From positions 1-32,781 of the forward strand of contig VAZV01000062.1 of the NCBI GenBank assembly GCA_005884765.1: DNA of 32,781 nucleotides. Direction: 5' to 3'. This DNA is from Alphaproteobacteria bacterium. GTDB taxonomy: Bacteria; Pseudomonadota; Alphaproteobacteria; Rhizobiales; Xanthobacteraceae. The notes below the pieces were generated by a model. The model saw nothing but the letters and a program-made list of their open reading frames with translations. It was not told where the DNA came from and made no database searches. Below are positions 23,668 through 31,770 of the stretch, in pieces. Position numbers and translations under genes: made by a program. How positions within the stretch are numbered: position 1 is the stretch's first letter; every line of letters begins with the position of its first letter.

Positions 23668-23706
23668 GAGAATTTCTCCGGTTAGCGTAACGTGTATCGT
23701 CCTGAC

Positions 23707-23731
23707 AATCCAGGGAGATGGGCTTGGTTCC
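23707..23731 (-). promoter_or_regulatory. Imperfect EcfG-like box upstream of DUF892
   Basis: Minus strand GGAAC (23731-23727), 16-base spacer, GATT (23710-23707). Only the -35 is consensus; the -10 matches poorly. It is mentioned because the gene family is a usual EcfG target. Confidence 0.3.
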
Positions 23732-23788
23732 TAATCCGGGAAAGCCAAGGCCTAAAGTCGAAGCTCGAAGACACAGCGTGTACAGCTT

Positions 23789-23814
23789 GGAACAGTTCGG
23801 CACGGCGAAAAGTT
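23789..23814 (+). promoter_or_regulatory. EcfG-type promoter of the DUF6496 gene
   Basis: GGAAC (23789-23793), 17-base spacer, AGTT (23811-23814), 27 bases before the ATG at 23841. Confidence 0.6.
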
Positions 23815-23840
23815 CTGCCTTCTTTGGACGGATAACCGCC

Positions 23841-24047
23841 ATGGCACGCAAGGCAAAGAAAAAACGCTGGTACTCGAAGAGTTCGGGCAGCGACGTCAAG
23901 AGCGAGATGCGCAGCTATAAGAAAGGAAAGGCAAAGAGCGGGCGCGGCGGCAAGGGTGGCAAAGTGAAGAGCCGCAGGCAGGCGATCGCAATCGGCCTGT
24001 CGAAGGCTCGCAAGAAGGACAAAAAGGTCCCCAAAAAGAAATCCTGA
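23841..24047 (+). CDS. DUF6496 family small basic protein
   Basis: 68 residues, strongly basic: MARKAKKKRWYSKSSGSDVK, SEMRSYKKGKAKSGRGGKGG, KVKSRRQAIAIGLSKARKKD, ending KKVPKKKS. The pattern (YSKS, KGKAKSGRGGK, VKSRRQAIAIGLSKARK) is the DUF6496 family, often annotated near general-stress genes; nucleic-acid binding is plausible from charge but unproven. The 23841 ATG starts the conserved part, and an upstream in-frame ATG at 23718 would span the promoter. It is followed after 29 bases by the isochorismatase remnant, probably on the same transcript. Confidence 0.85.
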   Translation: MARKAKKKRWYSKSSGSDVKSEMRSYKKGKAKSGRGGKGGKVKSRRQAIAIGLSKARKKDKKVPKKKS

Positions 24048-24076
24048 AATCTCGGGACGGCGAGACCGGTTTTGGC

Positions 24077-24700
24077 ATGGAGTTGATCGAGAACGCGGTT
24101 CACCTTTGCGTGGACATGCAGCGAATTTTCGCGAGCGGCGGAGTTTGGGAAACGCCTTGGATGAAGCGGGTCCTTCCCGCCATCGTCGGCATAACGGCGC
24201 AGCATCCCGAACGGACGATTTTCCGTTCTGTCGACCGTGCTTGACGCCGTCGATATTGGTCTACGCGTGATCCTGGTGGATGACGCCCTGTGCAGCTCTT
24301 CCGACGAAGGTCATGACGCCTTGATGACCATGTATCGCATGCGATTTCACGAGCAGATTGAGTTGATCAAGGCTGCCGAGCTTCCGCACCCGCTTTATCA
24401 CGCCATATTCGGCCGGGGAGACGTGCGGTCGTTGGAAATTGTACTTTGAGCGCTGGAAGATCGCGACTCGACAATCGATCGGCGGAATGCAACTTGATCT
24501 GGTACCTGAGCTAGTCCCTTTCGTTCCCCCGGCGATCATCATCGACAAGCCCGCCTACTCGGCCTTCTTCCGCTCGCCACTCGCTACACTCTTACAGGAA
24601 AAAGGTGTCGGAACTGTCGTCGTTACCGGCGCGGAGACGGACGTGTGCGCTGATTGCGTCTTTGACCGGACAGAACAGGGGTCACGACAAAGCCGGAGTC
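24077..24700 (+). pseudogene. Isochorismatase-family hydrolase, segments out of order
   Basis: Three pieces of one cysteine-hydrolase gene are present in the order N-terminus, C-terminus, middle. Piece A (from 24077): MELIENAVHLCVDMQRIFAS, WMKRVLPAIVGITAQHPERT. Piece C (about 24227-24385): VLSTVLDAVDIGLRVILVDD, ALCSSSDEGHDALMTMYRMR, FHEQIELIKAAEL. Piece B (about 24405-24655): YFERWKIATRQSIGGMQLDL, PPAIIIDKPAYSAFF, VGTVVVTGAETDVC. B ends exactly at TDVC, where C should begin, and A ends where B should begin. The catalytic Asp (VDMQ), Lys (IDKP) and Cys (TDVC) all survive but cannot fold together. A tandem duplication followed by deletions is one explanation. Confidence 0.8.
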
Positions 24701-24764
24701 GTTGACATGCAGAAGCATGGCCAGCATCAGCGCCTGCGCGCGGGAAACAACTGGAAAACGTGAG

Positions 24765-24790
24765 GGAACGTTTAGGCACGACAAACCGTT
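24765..24790 (+). promoter_or_regulatory. EcfG-type promoter of the exported proline-rich protein
   Basis: GGAAC (24765-24769), 17-base spacer, CGTT (24787-24790), 30 bases before the ATG at 24820. Confidence 0.7.
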
Positions 24791-24819
24791 GCATCGATCT
24801 AACGAAAGGAGGCAGATCG

Positions 24820-25080
24820 ATGCGACGCAAACTCAAGACGCTCGCGCTGCTATTGCCCGGCGTCCTTCTGTTGACCATGCAAGCGGTAAACGCGCAATCC
24901 AGCTCGCCACCGCCAGCTACCGCAACACGTCCGGCCGACAACATGCCTGGTCAGACATCGGTCCCAAACGACAGCCCGCCAGCAACGCGAACTCAGACGA
25001 CCGGCCAGACCAATCCGGATCCAACGGTCAAAGAAATGAACGAGGACGCGAAGCGGAAGACCGAGCGGGAAGGCAAATAG
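24820..25080 (+). CDS. Exported Pro/Thr-rich small protein
   Basis: 86 residues with a perfect AAAGGAGG site. Residues 1-26 are a signal peptide (LALLLPGVLLLTMQAVNAQ). The mature part is low-complexity and probably disordered (SSSPPPATATRPADN, SPPATRTQTTGQTNPDPTV) with a charged tail (EMNEDAKRKTEREGK). The start is fixed by the ribosome site and by the promoter, which rules out the in-frame ATG at 24760. It is a single-gene unit. Similar proteins occur beside stress genes in Bradyrhizobium; function is unknown. Confidence 0.75.
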   Translation: MRRKLKTLALLLPGVLLLTMQAVNAQSSSPPPATATRPADNMPGQTSVPNDSPPATRTQTTGQTNPDPTVKEMNEDAKRKTEREGK

Positions 25081-25149
25081 GCGGATCTGATTTGCGGCGA
25101 TTGCGAAGGTTCACCGAGACGGATCGTGCCACCATGGTCGCGACATGCG

Positions 25150-25409
25150 TGCGCCCTTCGAGCCGTCCACCGCCGGGCAAATGATCAGGTTGAGCTCGTT
25201 GACAAGACCGGTCCGGAGAAAGGCGCCATTCGCGCCGCCCCTCCCTCAAGCAGCAGCCGCTTCACGCCGAGCTCGCGATTTAGAATGTCCAACGCAATGG
25301 CAAGGTCGAGCTCGGATTTCCCGGCGAAAACGTAGGACACGCCCTCGCCGCGCAGGCCCGCCAAGTGCGCGTGCGAAACCTGTTCGGAAAGAACGACCGA
25401 GGTTTCACT
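25150..25409 (-). pseudogene. RibD C-terminal / dihydrofolate-reductase-like remnant
   Basis: Minus strand: VVLSEQVSHAHLAGLRGEGV, SYVFAGKSELDLAIALDILN, RELGVKRLLLEGG. After a frameshift NGAFLRTGLVNELNLIICPA, VDGSKGA follow. This is the second half of PF01872 reductases (RibD C-terminal domain family), where KRLLLEGG...NGAFL...GLVDE binds the pyrimidine substrate. The N-terminal cofactor-binding half and the final strands are missing. It is non-functional, and abuts the remains of an exported-protein gene. Confidence 0.75.
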
Positions 25410-25411
25410 AT

Positions 25412-25659
25412 GGTCTTGGACGATCCCTCGGGAGCCGCCTGCATGCTGGGCGGGCTTTGTCCCTGAGGACTCTCGGCCGGTGCGCCGCCAGAGGAAGTGT
25501 CAAGCGGCCCCGTCCAACCTGCGGCTGCAACTAGCCTTCTGGCGGCGTTCGACCGGTCGGGGCATCGACTGATCTTTCCTTTGGCTGAACCGTCTGCGCC
25601 TCCGCAAGGCCCGTAAGCAAGGCCAGAGCGAAGTACATGATGACGGCGGTAAATCGCAC
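25412..25659 (-). pseudogene. Exported small protein, frameshifted
   Basis: A GGAG site precedes a GTG at 25659. The first frame encodes a signal peptide and a short segment (RFTAVIMYFALALLTGLAEA, QTVQPKERSVDAPTGRTPPE) and stops at 25531. The neighbouring frame continues AAAGWTGPLDTSSGGAPAES, PQGQSPPSMQAAPEGSSKTI without a clear end, running into the RibD remnant. The joined product looks like the proline/glycine-rich exported proteins of rhizobia. A truncated 42-residue protein may still be made. Confidence 0.5.
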
Positions 25660-25824
25660 TGGAGTTCTCCGCCTCCTTGGCAAAGCCGAAGTTCAAACGA
25701 ACGAAGCGCGCGTTCCATTCCATGTTGTGCTGGGTGCGCCGCTTGTCATGTCGCTCGAACAGTGAACGTGGATTCCTAACAGCTTTAGACCAGACGTTTG
25801 CAAGGTGGTCTGCCGGTGCGTGCC

Positions 25825-25849
25825 GGAACCGAAACTGACCTTGCCGGTT
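25825..25849 (+). promoter_or_regulatory. EcfG-type promoter of the CsbD/DUF883-like gene
   Basis: GGAAC (25825-25829), 16-base spacer, GGTT (25846-25849), 37 bases before the ATG at 25886. Confidence 0.65.
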
Positions 25850-25885
25850 GGTTCTCTGAGACTTCATCTTTAGGGAGAGTGCGCC

Positions 25886-26260
25886 ATGGACAAGGATCGA
25901 ATTGCCGGCTCCGCGAAGGATTTCGCCGGTAAGGTCGAGGGCTCCGTCGGCGATATCGCGGGCGACGCAAAGACCCAGGTAGAAGGCCGCGTCCGCGAGG
26001 CGACGGGCACGGCACAGAACCTGTACGGCCAGGCCAAGGATACAGTGCGCGAAGCTACGGACGCTGCGGCCAGCTACGCCAAAGACGCTTATGAGAATAG
26101 CGGCGATACATTCCGTGACAGCGCGCAGACCATCGCGAAGAAGGTGCAGGACAACCCGCTCGGTTCGATGTTGATCGCGGGCGGGATCGGTTTTGCATTG
26201 GCGCTATTGATGACGCGCCCGCCGCGCCGCCCGCCGCCGCGCTGGCGATATTACGGTTGA
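25886..26260 (+). CDS. CsbD-like/DUF883-like membrane-anchored stress protein
   Basis: 124 residues, AGGGAGAG before the ATG. The first half is a CsbD-like repeat (MDKDRIAGSAKDFAGKVEGS, VGDIAGDAKTQVEGRVREAT). The middle is an amphipathic alanine-rich helix (AKDTVREATDAAASYAKDAY). The end is of the ElaB/YqjD/DUF883 type: QTIAKKVQDNPLGSMLIAGG, a membrane helix IGFALALLMTR, and a basic proline tail RPPRRPPPRWRYYG. ElaB/YqjD proteins anchor ribosomes to the membrane in E. coli stationary phase; the same role here is only a suggestion. EcfG promoter upstream. Confidence 0.85.
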   Translation: MDKDRIAGSAKDFAGKVEGSVGDIAGDAKTQVEGRVREATGTAQNLYGQAKDTVREATDAAASYAKDAYENSGDTFRDSAQTIAKKVQDNPLGSMLIAGGIGFALALLMTRPPRRPPPRWRYYG

Positions 26261-26396
26261 GATGACCGGAACACTTCGCGCGGTTTGGATAGATTGGCGT
26301 TGGTTGCCGTGGAGATTAAAAACGTGAGGGACGACATCCCACTCGCCCCGTCGGCGTACGACGGCTTCAGCACGCAGCTGAGGCAGCGCTCAACAT

Positions 26397-27413
26397 ATGC
26401 GAAATCTTTTTTGCCCCAAATGCAGCGAGCGGATTTTCTTCGAGCAAGGTCGATGCGCTCGGTGTTCGCAGCGCCTCGCCTTTGATCCCCTTCTGCTCGT
26501 CACGCGACGATTGGAAGAGGTCAAACCGTGTTCAAACCGCGACTTGATCGGGTGCAACTGGTCGGCGGACGAGAAAAGTCGGTATTGCTGCTCGTGCGCA
26601 TTGACGCGCACGATCCCAAATCTTGGCTCTACCAAGAACCGATTGCTCTGGAGTCGGGTTGAAGAGGCAAAGCGGCGACTGGTGTACGACCTGTGCCGGT
26701 TGAAACTGCCGCTGAAATCGGAAGCCAACCAGCTCAGCTTTGACATCCTTTCGGACGATCCAGAGGAAGGCCCCATCATGACTGGCCATTCAGCTGGGCT
26801 AATCACGCTTAACCTTGCCGAGGCTGACGATCTTGAACGCGAGACGCGACGGGTGGCGTTTCGGGAGCCGTATCGTACCCTGCTCGGCCATTTTCGTCAC
26901 GAGGTCGGCCATTTTTGTTGGGACCTTCTTGTTGCCGAGACGCAACTCAGGGGGCCATTCAGGTTGATCTTCGGAAACGAATCCCAGAGCTACGAGAATG
27001 CGCTGAAGGCATACCATGAGCGCACGGATCGCTCATATGATCGTGCGGCGTTCATCAGCGAGTACGCTAGTTCGCATCCCTGGGAGGACTGGGCCGAGAC
27101 CTTCGCTCATTTCCTGCATATCGTATCGGTCCTGGATTCGGTAGCCGGGCTGCCGCTCTCCTTGGAATCGCGTGCTCTCGAGACGCTGCGAGACCCCTAT
27201 CTCGAAAGCGATTTCAGCGCGCTCCTGGCGTCCTGGACACCTCTCGCCTATTCGCTGAACGAACTTAACCGGTCGCTTGGTCTGGGCGATGCCTACCCCT
27301 TTCAGCTGTCGAGCGTGGCGATTGGCAAGCTCCATTTCATCCATATGGCGATACAGAACGGTTGCGGCATCAGCGCCTGCGGCTGGAGAGCCGCACCGGT
27401 TCCGGTGGGTTGA
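26397..27413 (+). CDS. Putative zinc-binding metallopeptidase with N-terminal zinc ribbon
   Basis: 338 residues, the PF10005-type putative zinc metallopeptidase. The N-terminal zinc ribbon has FCPKCSERIFFEQGRCARC and a second Cys set CNWSADEKSRYCCSC. The catalytic HExxH is HFRHEVGHFCWDLL (His168, Glu169, His172), with a likely third ligand Glu234 in WEDWAETFAHFLH. It is cytoplasmic: no signal peptide. Substrate is unknown. The end (LHFIHMAIQNGCGISACGWR) differs from the usual short ending after HxVI, so a late frameshift may have replaced the last residues. No strong ribosome site is seen. Confidence 0.85.
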   Translation: MRNLFCPKCSERIFFEQGRCARCSQRLAFDPLLLVTRRLEEVKPCSNRDLIGCNWSADEKSRYCCSCALTRTIPNLGSTKNRLLWSRVEEAKRRLVYDLCRLKLPLKSEANQLSFDILSDDPEEGPIMTGHSAGLITLNLAEADDLERETRRVAFREPYRTLLGHFRHEVGHFCWDLLVAETQLRGPFRLIFGNESQSYENALKAYHERTDRSYDRAAFISEYASSHPWEDWAETFAHFLHIVSVLDSVAGLPLSLESRALETLRDPYLESDFSALLASWTPLAYSLNELNRSLGLGDAYPFQLSSVAIGKLHFIHMAIQNGCGISACGWRAAPVPVG

Positions 27414-27805
27414 GAAGGTCGCTCGGGCGATTGGAGCCACAAACACCCACTCGGCGCGCAAGTGTAGATCATCAGATAAATCACGTTTGGCAACCTACCT
27501 TGAAATGCAAAAGCGCCAGAGCCGTGGACTTGCTCCTGCTCTGCGGCGCCGCGGCGACCGCTACAAAACTTTGCTTGGCAGTCGGGGGACAAACCTCAGA
27601 CGCGAGCAAGTGCTTTTTGTCTTCGTGCAGAGAAGACAGATATCTGATGAGCGGGTTGCTAAGATTGGCTCGATCCGCTCGCGGGGGGTTGGGACGGCAA
27701 GGTTCGCTACAGTCCCGAACATCGCCAAGCGAGGAACGTCGCGGCTACGCTCCGCATTGATACGGGCGGCCAAGCCGGCGCGCCGCGACTGATTGAGACA
27801 AAACA
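27414..27805. other. Stretch with a possible coding scrap only
   Basis: Frame 27670-27790 (+) reads WLDPLAGGWDGKVRYSPEHR then QARNVAATLRIDTGG, which has coding-like composition but no start and no family that I recognise. A hydrophobic frame at about 27518 (VDLLLLCGAAATATKLCLAV) could be an eroded signal peptide. Nothing else is supported. Confidence 0.35.
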
Positions 27806-28832
27806 ATGCGCATTGCGCCGATCGCCCCTTGGCCGAAAGCGTTCCCCCAAAGCTTTACGGCGGCACCCGAGCGAGTGGTTGCGTGGCTGATCGAAGCGTT
27901 GGTGGAACTCGGACACGAGGTGACGCTGTTCGCGAGCGGCGATTCTGGCACGCGGGGCAAATTGCAGCCGGCCTGGCCTCGCGCGCTACGTCTCGGCAGA
28001 CCCAAGTCGGACCCTGCTGCTGCGATGGCGGCCCTTCTGGAAACAATCGCGCGGCAGGCGAGACAATTTGACGTGACGCCCACATCGATTGGCTGCATCT
28101 GCCATTGCTTAGCCGACTTGGAGTGCCGTTTCTTACCACCGTGCATGGGCGGTTGGATCTGCCCGGCCTGCGAGATCTGGTCCGCAACTTCCCGGGTGCT
28201 CCGTTCGTTTCGATTTCCAATAACCAGCGTTGGCCCCTTGAGGAGGCGAAGTGGCTGGTACCGTTTACCACGGGCTGCCGGCTCACTTGTTTCGTCCGAG
28301 CCTCGACTCCGGACGCTATCTTGCTTTTCTTGGACGGCTCACGGCCGACAAGGGTCCCGAAGAGGCAATCCGTATTGCGCGCGCGGCAGGGATGCCACTT
28401 CGCATCGCTGCGAAAGTGCCTCGCAGCGAAAGCGGATATTTCAACGATCGTTTGCAGCCTCTGATCGATGGAAAGCAAATCCAACTGGCCGGCGAGGTCA
28501 ACGACACGGCGAAAGAGAAATTTCTAGCCGGAGCAGCGGCTCTGCTTTTTCCGATCGACTGGCCTGAACCCTTCGGTCTCGTCATGACGGAAGCTATGGC
28601 CTGCGACACGCCGGTCATTGCTTTCCGATCGGGATCCGTGCCCGAAGTCATCGATGAGGGCTTAACCGGATTTATCGTAGAAGGAGAACGAGAAGCGGTC
28701 CATGCAATTAAGCGTGTCGGCGAACTCGACCGAAGCAAAGTTCGTGAACGGTTCGAACAACGCTTTACGGCAACACGGATGGCGGAAGAATATCTGCGGC
28801 ACTATCAGCAGATCGTAGCCGCCGGCTTGTAG
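27806..28832 (+). pseudogene. Glycosyltransferase family 4, at least four frameshifts
   Basis: MRIAPIAP starts it, then LAESVPPKLYGGT in another frame. ERVVAWLIEALVELGHEVTL, FASGDSGTRG continue in the first; HIDWLHLPLLSRLGVPFLTT, VHGRLDLPGLRDLVRNF follow in a third. The second half is intact from 28251 to 28832: GTVYHGLPAHLFRPSLDSGR, YLAFLGRLTADKGPEEAIRI, AKEKFLAGAAALLFPIDWPE. The nucleotide-sugar E-x7-E motif (EPFGLVMTEA) and GSVPEVIDEGLTGF are present. This is a GT4, GT-B fold retaining transferase whose acceptor-binding half is broken. A 193-residue C-terminal domain could still be made from an internal start. Confidence 0.85.
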
Positions 28833-29106
28833 CTGGTTTGCTCGGGGAACGTCCCAACTGGGAGGCAAACCTCCTGGACCGGACGTTTGATACTCCCGAT
28901 GCTCCATCTTGGGTCGTCGTCCTGCCTTCGGACTGGGTCTCCTCGTCGCTGGGCGTCGCCTCCCAAGCGCCGCTTCACGTGGATCACCTCAGCACCTCAG
29001 AAGCCACCTTTAGCTGTTCAGCGATGCAGTTCACCTGGTCCGGGCCGAATTTAATTTTACTAAAGCGAAGAGTGATATTGTGGGCTCAACGTGGCGGTAC
29101 CTAGTT

Positions 29107-29343
29107 CTATGACGCTTTGAACAGTTCAGGATTTGCGGCAACATATTGTGTCCACAGCTCCCGCATGATTCGCTCCACCTCTTCGCGATTGTAGTCTTCT
29201 CCATGATTTCCGAGCTGACCCAAGCGCGTCGTCCCGCAATGAGGATTGCCGGGCTGGGGGGTGAAAGCCGCATCCGTTGGCTTATGTATGATGCCTTGCG
29301 GGGTGATGTTGAATTGATCGCGCCTGATTAAGACGTTCGCCAT
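29107..29343 (-). CDS. Small conserved hypothetical protein
   Basis: 78 residues with a GAGGAG site. MANVLIRRDQFNITPQGIIH, KPTDAAFTPQPGNPHCGTTR, LGQLGNHGEDYNREEVERIM, RELWTQYVAANPELFKAS. A beta-rich first half and a C-terminal helix suggest a small soluble domain. I recognise the style from Bradyrhizobium genomes but no function. No EcfG box was found upstream. Confidence 0.7.
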   Translation of the reverse strand: MANVLIRRDQFNITPQGIIHKPTDAAFTPQPGNPHCGTTRLGQLGNHGEDYNREEVERIMRELWTQYVAANPELFKAS

Positions 29344-29659
29344 GCCCCGCTCCTCAAGCCGAGGACGTATGCAGCAGGGGCGCCTGCTTCTTTTGGCAAC
29401 GACTTGCGCCGACCTTAGCGCTATTGAAAGCGTTCATTGCTCACGCCAGCGGCGGATAGAATATCCACAAGTCACACGATGAGGCGTTGGTTCCAATCCC
29501 CTTGCGTGAAACCCACCCGCGGATCAACCTTCGGCAAAAACATGCAAATACCGCGGCTGACACCTTCTCGCGCATTGGAACTATCGGTCTCCACGAAAGA
29601 TTGATCTGAGCAGCGAGGAAGGCAGGTGTCTTCCTGAGAGCCGCCGACAAGGAGAAGCC
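29344..29659. other. Upstream region of the PHP remnant
   Basis: No gene is seen. GGAAC at 29577 is followed after 17 bases by GATT, a poor EcfG-like pair like the one before DUF892. Confidence 0.35.
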
Positions 29660-30536
29660 ATAGCTAAGCGAGCGACCAAGAAGCGGGCGGGTGCGGCGAG
29701 ACGAACTGGTACGGGCCGATCACGCAAGCCGCAAAAAACATTCAAGCGGCGAAATCGAACGGGCGCTCAAGCGCAAGCTGCCGAAGCTCGTCACGGATGA
29801 TGACCTTCGCGGAATCCTGCATTGTCACACCGATGCATCGGACGGGACGGAAACGTTGGAAACGATGGCTAAGGCCAGGCGCGACCGAGGCTTCGAATAT
29901 TTTGGGGTCGCCGACCATTCAAAATCGGCGCACTACGCCGGCGGGCTCTCCGTGGAGCAGATTGAGCACCCCGAAGCCGACCGGCTCAACAAGAAGTCCG
30001 GAAAGGACTTCCGGATCCTGAAGGGAATCGAGTCCGACATCCTGGCGGACGGGTCGCTGGACTATCCGGAGGATGTGCTGGCCACTTTCGACTTCGTGGT
30101 CGCCAGCATCCACGGCCGGTTCAAGATGGACCGGGTAGCCCAGACCGACCGGCTGCTGCGGGGCGATCGCTAATCCGTTCACCACGATCATCGGTCACAT
30201 GCCGGCCGCCAGCTTCAGCGCCGCCCGGGATACGAAATCGATATCGAGAAGGTGCTTCGCGCTTGTGCGAAGCACGACGTCGTGGTTGAGATCAATGCGC
30301 ATCCGTGGCGACTCGACCTGGACTGGCGCTGGCACGAGGCAGCGCTCGATTTCGGATGCATCATGAGCATCAATCCGGACGCGCACTCGATCCGAGAACT
30401 GGACCATATGCACTGGGGTGTTGAGATGGCCCGAAAGGGCGGCGTACCGCCTAACCGCGTGCTGAACGCGATGTCGCTCGCGGAAATCACGCGGTACTTT
30501 CGGCAAAAGCGGCGCTCTCTCTCGAGAGCGGCCTGA
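29660..30536 (+). pseudogene. PolX-type PHP phosphoesterase domain, broken
   Basis: The C-terminal PHP domain of family-X DNA polymerases (PF02811) without the polymerase part. Metal-binding motifs survive: DDLRGILHCHTDASDGTETL, FGVADHSKSAHYAGGLS, GIESDILADGSLDYPEDVL, VVASIHGRF. The frame is then lost near 30165 (LLRGDR for LLRAIANPF) and again at 30200 (one missing A in ATGACCGG). It continues TGRQLQRRPGYEIDIEKVLR, VVVEINAHPWRLDLDW, SINPDAHSIRELDHMHWGVE to the stop at 30536. The presumed start is ATA (29660-29662) behind AAGGAG, followed by AKRATKKRAGAARR in yet another frame. Intact PolX PHP domains have 3'-5' exonuclease or related phosphoesterase activity. Confidence 0.8.
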
Positions 30537-30550
30537 GAGTTTGCATCAGG

Positions 30551-31090
30551 ATGGACGTACTCCGAGGCACAGTGGTCGCGGTCGCCTGCGACGTCGGACA
30601 TCGTTTCAGCAAGCCACGCCGCGAACTGATCCACCTCGTCACAGGTCACGGCGTAGAGGGCGATGCACATGCGGGACCGCATGTCGGTCACCGTTATCTC
30701 GCTCGCCGCAATCCGCGATCTCCAAATCTCCGCCAAGTCCATCTGATACCAATCGAGTTGTTCGGCGATCTGGCAAACTCTTGCCACTACATCTCGCCCG
30801 GGGATTTAGGCGAGAACATCACGACCAGCGGCCTCCAACTGGAGCGACTGCCGCTCGGAACCCTGCTGCGGCTCGGGCCATTTGCCGCTGTCGAATTAAC
30901 CGGCCTGCGGACACCGTGCGTTCTCCTCGACCGTTTTCAAACAGGCCTGAAGAAACGGCTGCTCAACAAGGGGCCGCCCTACAAATGCGGCGTCATGGGT
31001 ATCGTGCGCGCCGGAGGCCCCTTACGGGCCGGCGACAAAATTTGGGTGTTCCTGCCAGACGGCAATCAGGCGCGACTGCCCCCTCTGTAG
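30551..31090 (+). CDS. MOSC domain protein
   Basis: 179 residues, PF03473, the fold of the molybdenum-cofactor sulfurase C-terminal domain. GTVVAVACDVGHRFSKPRRE, IHLVTGHGVEGDAHAGPHVG, LIPIELFGDLA, ISPGDLGENITTSGLQLERL, PLGTLLRLGPFAAVELTGLR. The conserved cysteine of the family is Cys123 (RTPCVLLDRF). It is likely to bind molybdopterin or carry sulfur, with an unknown partner. No molybdenum genes are nearby. It starts 14 bases after the PHP remnant, probably as part of its transcript; the ribosome site is weak (CAGG). Confidence 0.85.
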   Translation: MDVLRGTVVAVACDVGHRFSKPRRELIHLVTGHGVEGDAHAGPHVGHRYLARRNPRSPNLRQVHLIPIELFGDLANSCHYISPGDLGENITTSGLQLERLPLGTLLRLGPFAAVELTGLRTPCVLLDRFQTGLKKRLLNKGPPYKCGVMGIVRAGGPLRAGDKIWVFLPDGNQARLPPL

Positions 31091-31164
31091 CGGGGCTGCC
31101 CTGAGCGCGATGGCCTTGGGTGTTGGTTGAGCGCAAGCGGCCCGAGTCAGGCGCCCCAGGACGA

Positions 31165-31410
31165 ATGCTACCAAGTGCGCTTTCCAATGGAGCCGCAACA
31201 GTGTCCGTCGATTGCCGACAGCGAAACAACAGATACGCGTCGAGTGGGAGGAGAGCGGCGGCCCCTTTCGTGACGCCAGCGACGCGGCGCGGGTTCGGCT
31301 CGAGACTGCTCGAATGCAGCATCGCACAGGGTCTCGAGGAAGAGGTCAGCCTTTGCTACGAAGCGCAGCGTGTCGTGTGCATCCTGGACGGCGAACTCAG
31401 CGCAGAGTAG
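31165..31410 (+). pseudogene. HWE-family histidine kinase C-terminal scrap
   Basis: ALSNGAATVSVDCRQRNN is the start of the ATP-binding region after the N box. In a second frame IRVEWEESGGP carries the W-x-E motif, and back in the first APFVTPATRRGFGSRLLECS, IAQGLEEEVSLCYEAQRVV, ILDGELSAE runs to the TAG at 31410. So two compensating indels hit the W-x-E segment. PAS, H-box and N-box are missing. It differs in sequence from the intact kinase at 2.6 kb (GFGSRLLECSIAQGL versus GFGSTVLEVVMRDYG), so it is not a recent copy of it. Confidence 0.75.
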
Positions 31411-31509
31411 CTGGTCTGCCGCCAGAATGCAGGCTACTGGTCGGCGAGGTTGAGCGCGCCTTCAAGCCTCAGGCGATTGCGAAACCCTAGCCTCCGGGGT
31501 GCGCCGTTC

Positions 31510-31737
31510 TCACTTCTGCTTCGAAGTATCCTGCGCGTTCGCGTTGTTCGGATCCTTCTTGTTCGCTTCGTGATGGCCGACGACGCAGCCCGCTGCGGCG
31601 CCCAGCTTGCCGTGTCCCGCCATATGGCCGGCAGCGCCGCCGACGATGGCACCCTTGATGCAGCCCTTGGCGTCCGCCACCGGCGCGAAAGCTAGAAAAA
31701 TCGCGGCTGCGCAAGCCGCTGCCATAATCCATTTCAT
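31510..31737 (-). CDS. Small exported protein, Ala/Gly-rich (glycine-zipper-like)
   Basis: 75 residues with a CGGAGA site. Signal peptide MKWIMAAACAAAIFLAFAP to VADAK. Then GCIKGAIVGGAAGHMAGHGK, LGAAAGCVVGHHEANKK, a small-residue motif resembling glycine-zipper proteins of the envelope, with two Cys (GCIKG, AGCVVG) and four His. A polar tail follows (DPNNANAQDTSKQK). It belongs to a common exported family in rhizobia; function is unknown. The ATG at 31737 is fixed by the promoter 34 bases upstream; longer in-frame starts would cross it. Confidence 0.8.
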   Translation of the reverse strand: MKWIMAAACAAAIFLAFAPVADAKGCIKGAIVGGAAGHMAGHGKLGAAAGCVVGHHEANKKDPNNANAQDTSKQK

Positions 31738-31770
31738 GTGCGTTCTCCGATCGTGAAAGATCCGAAGCCC

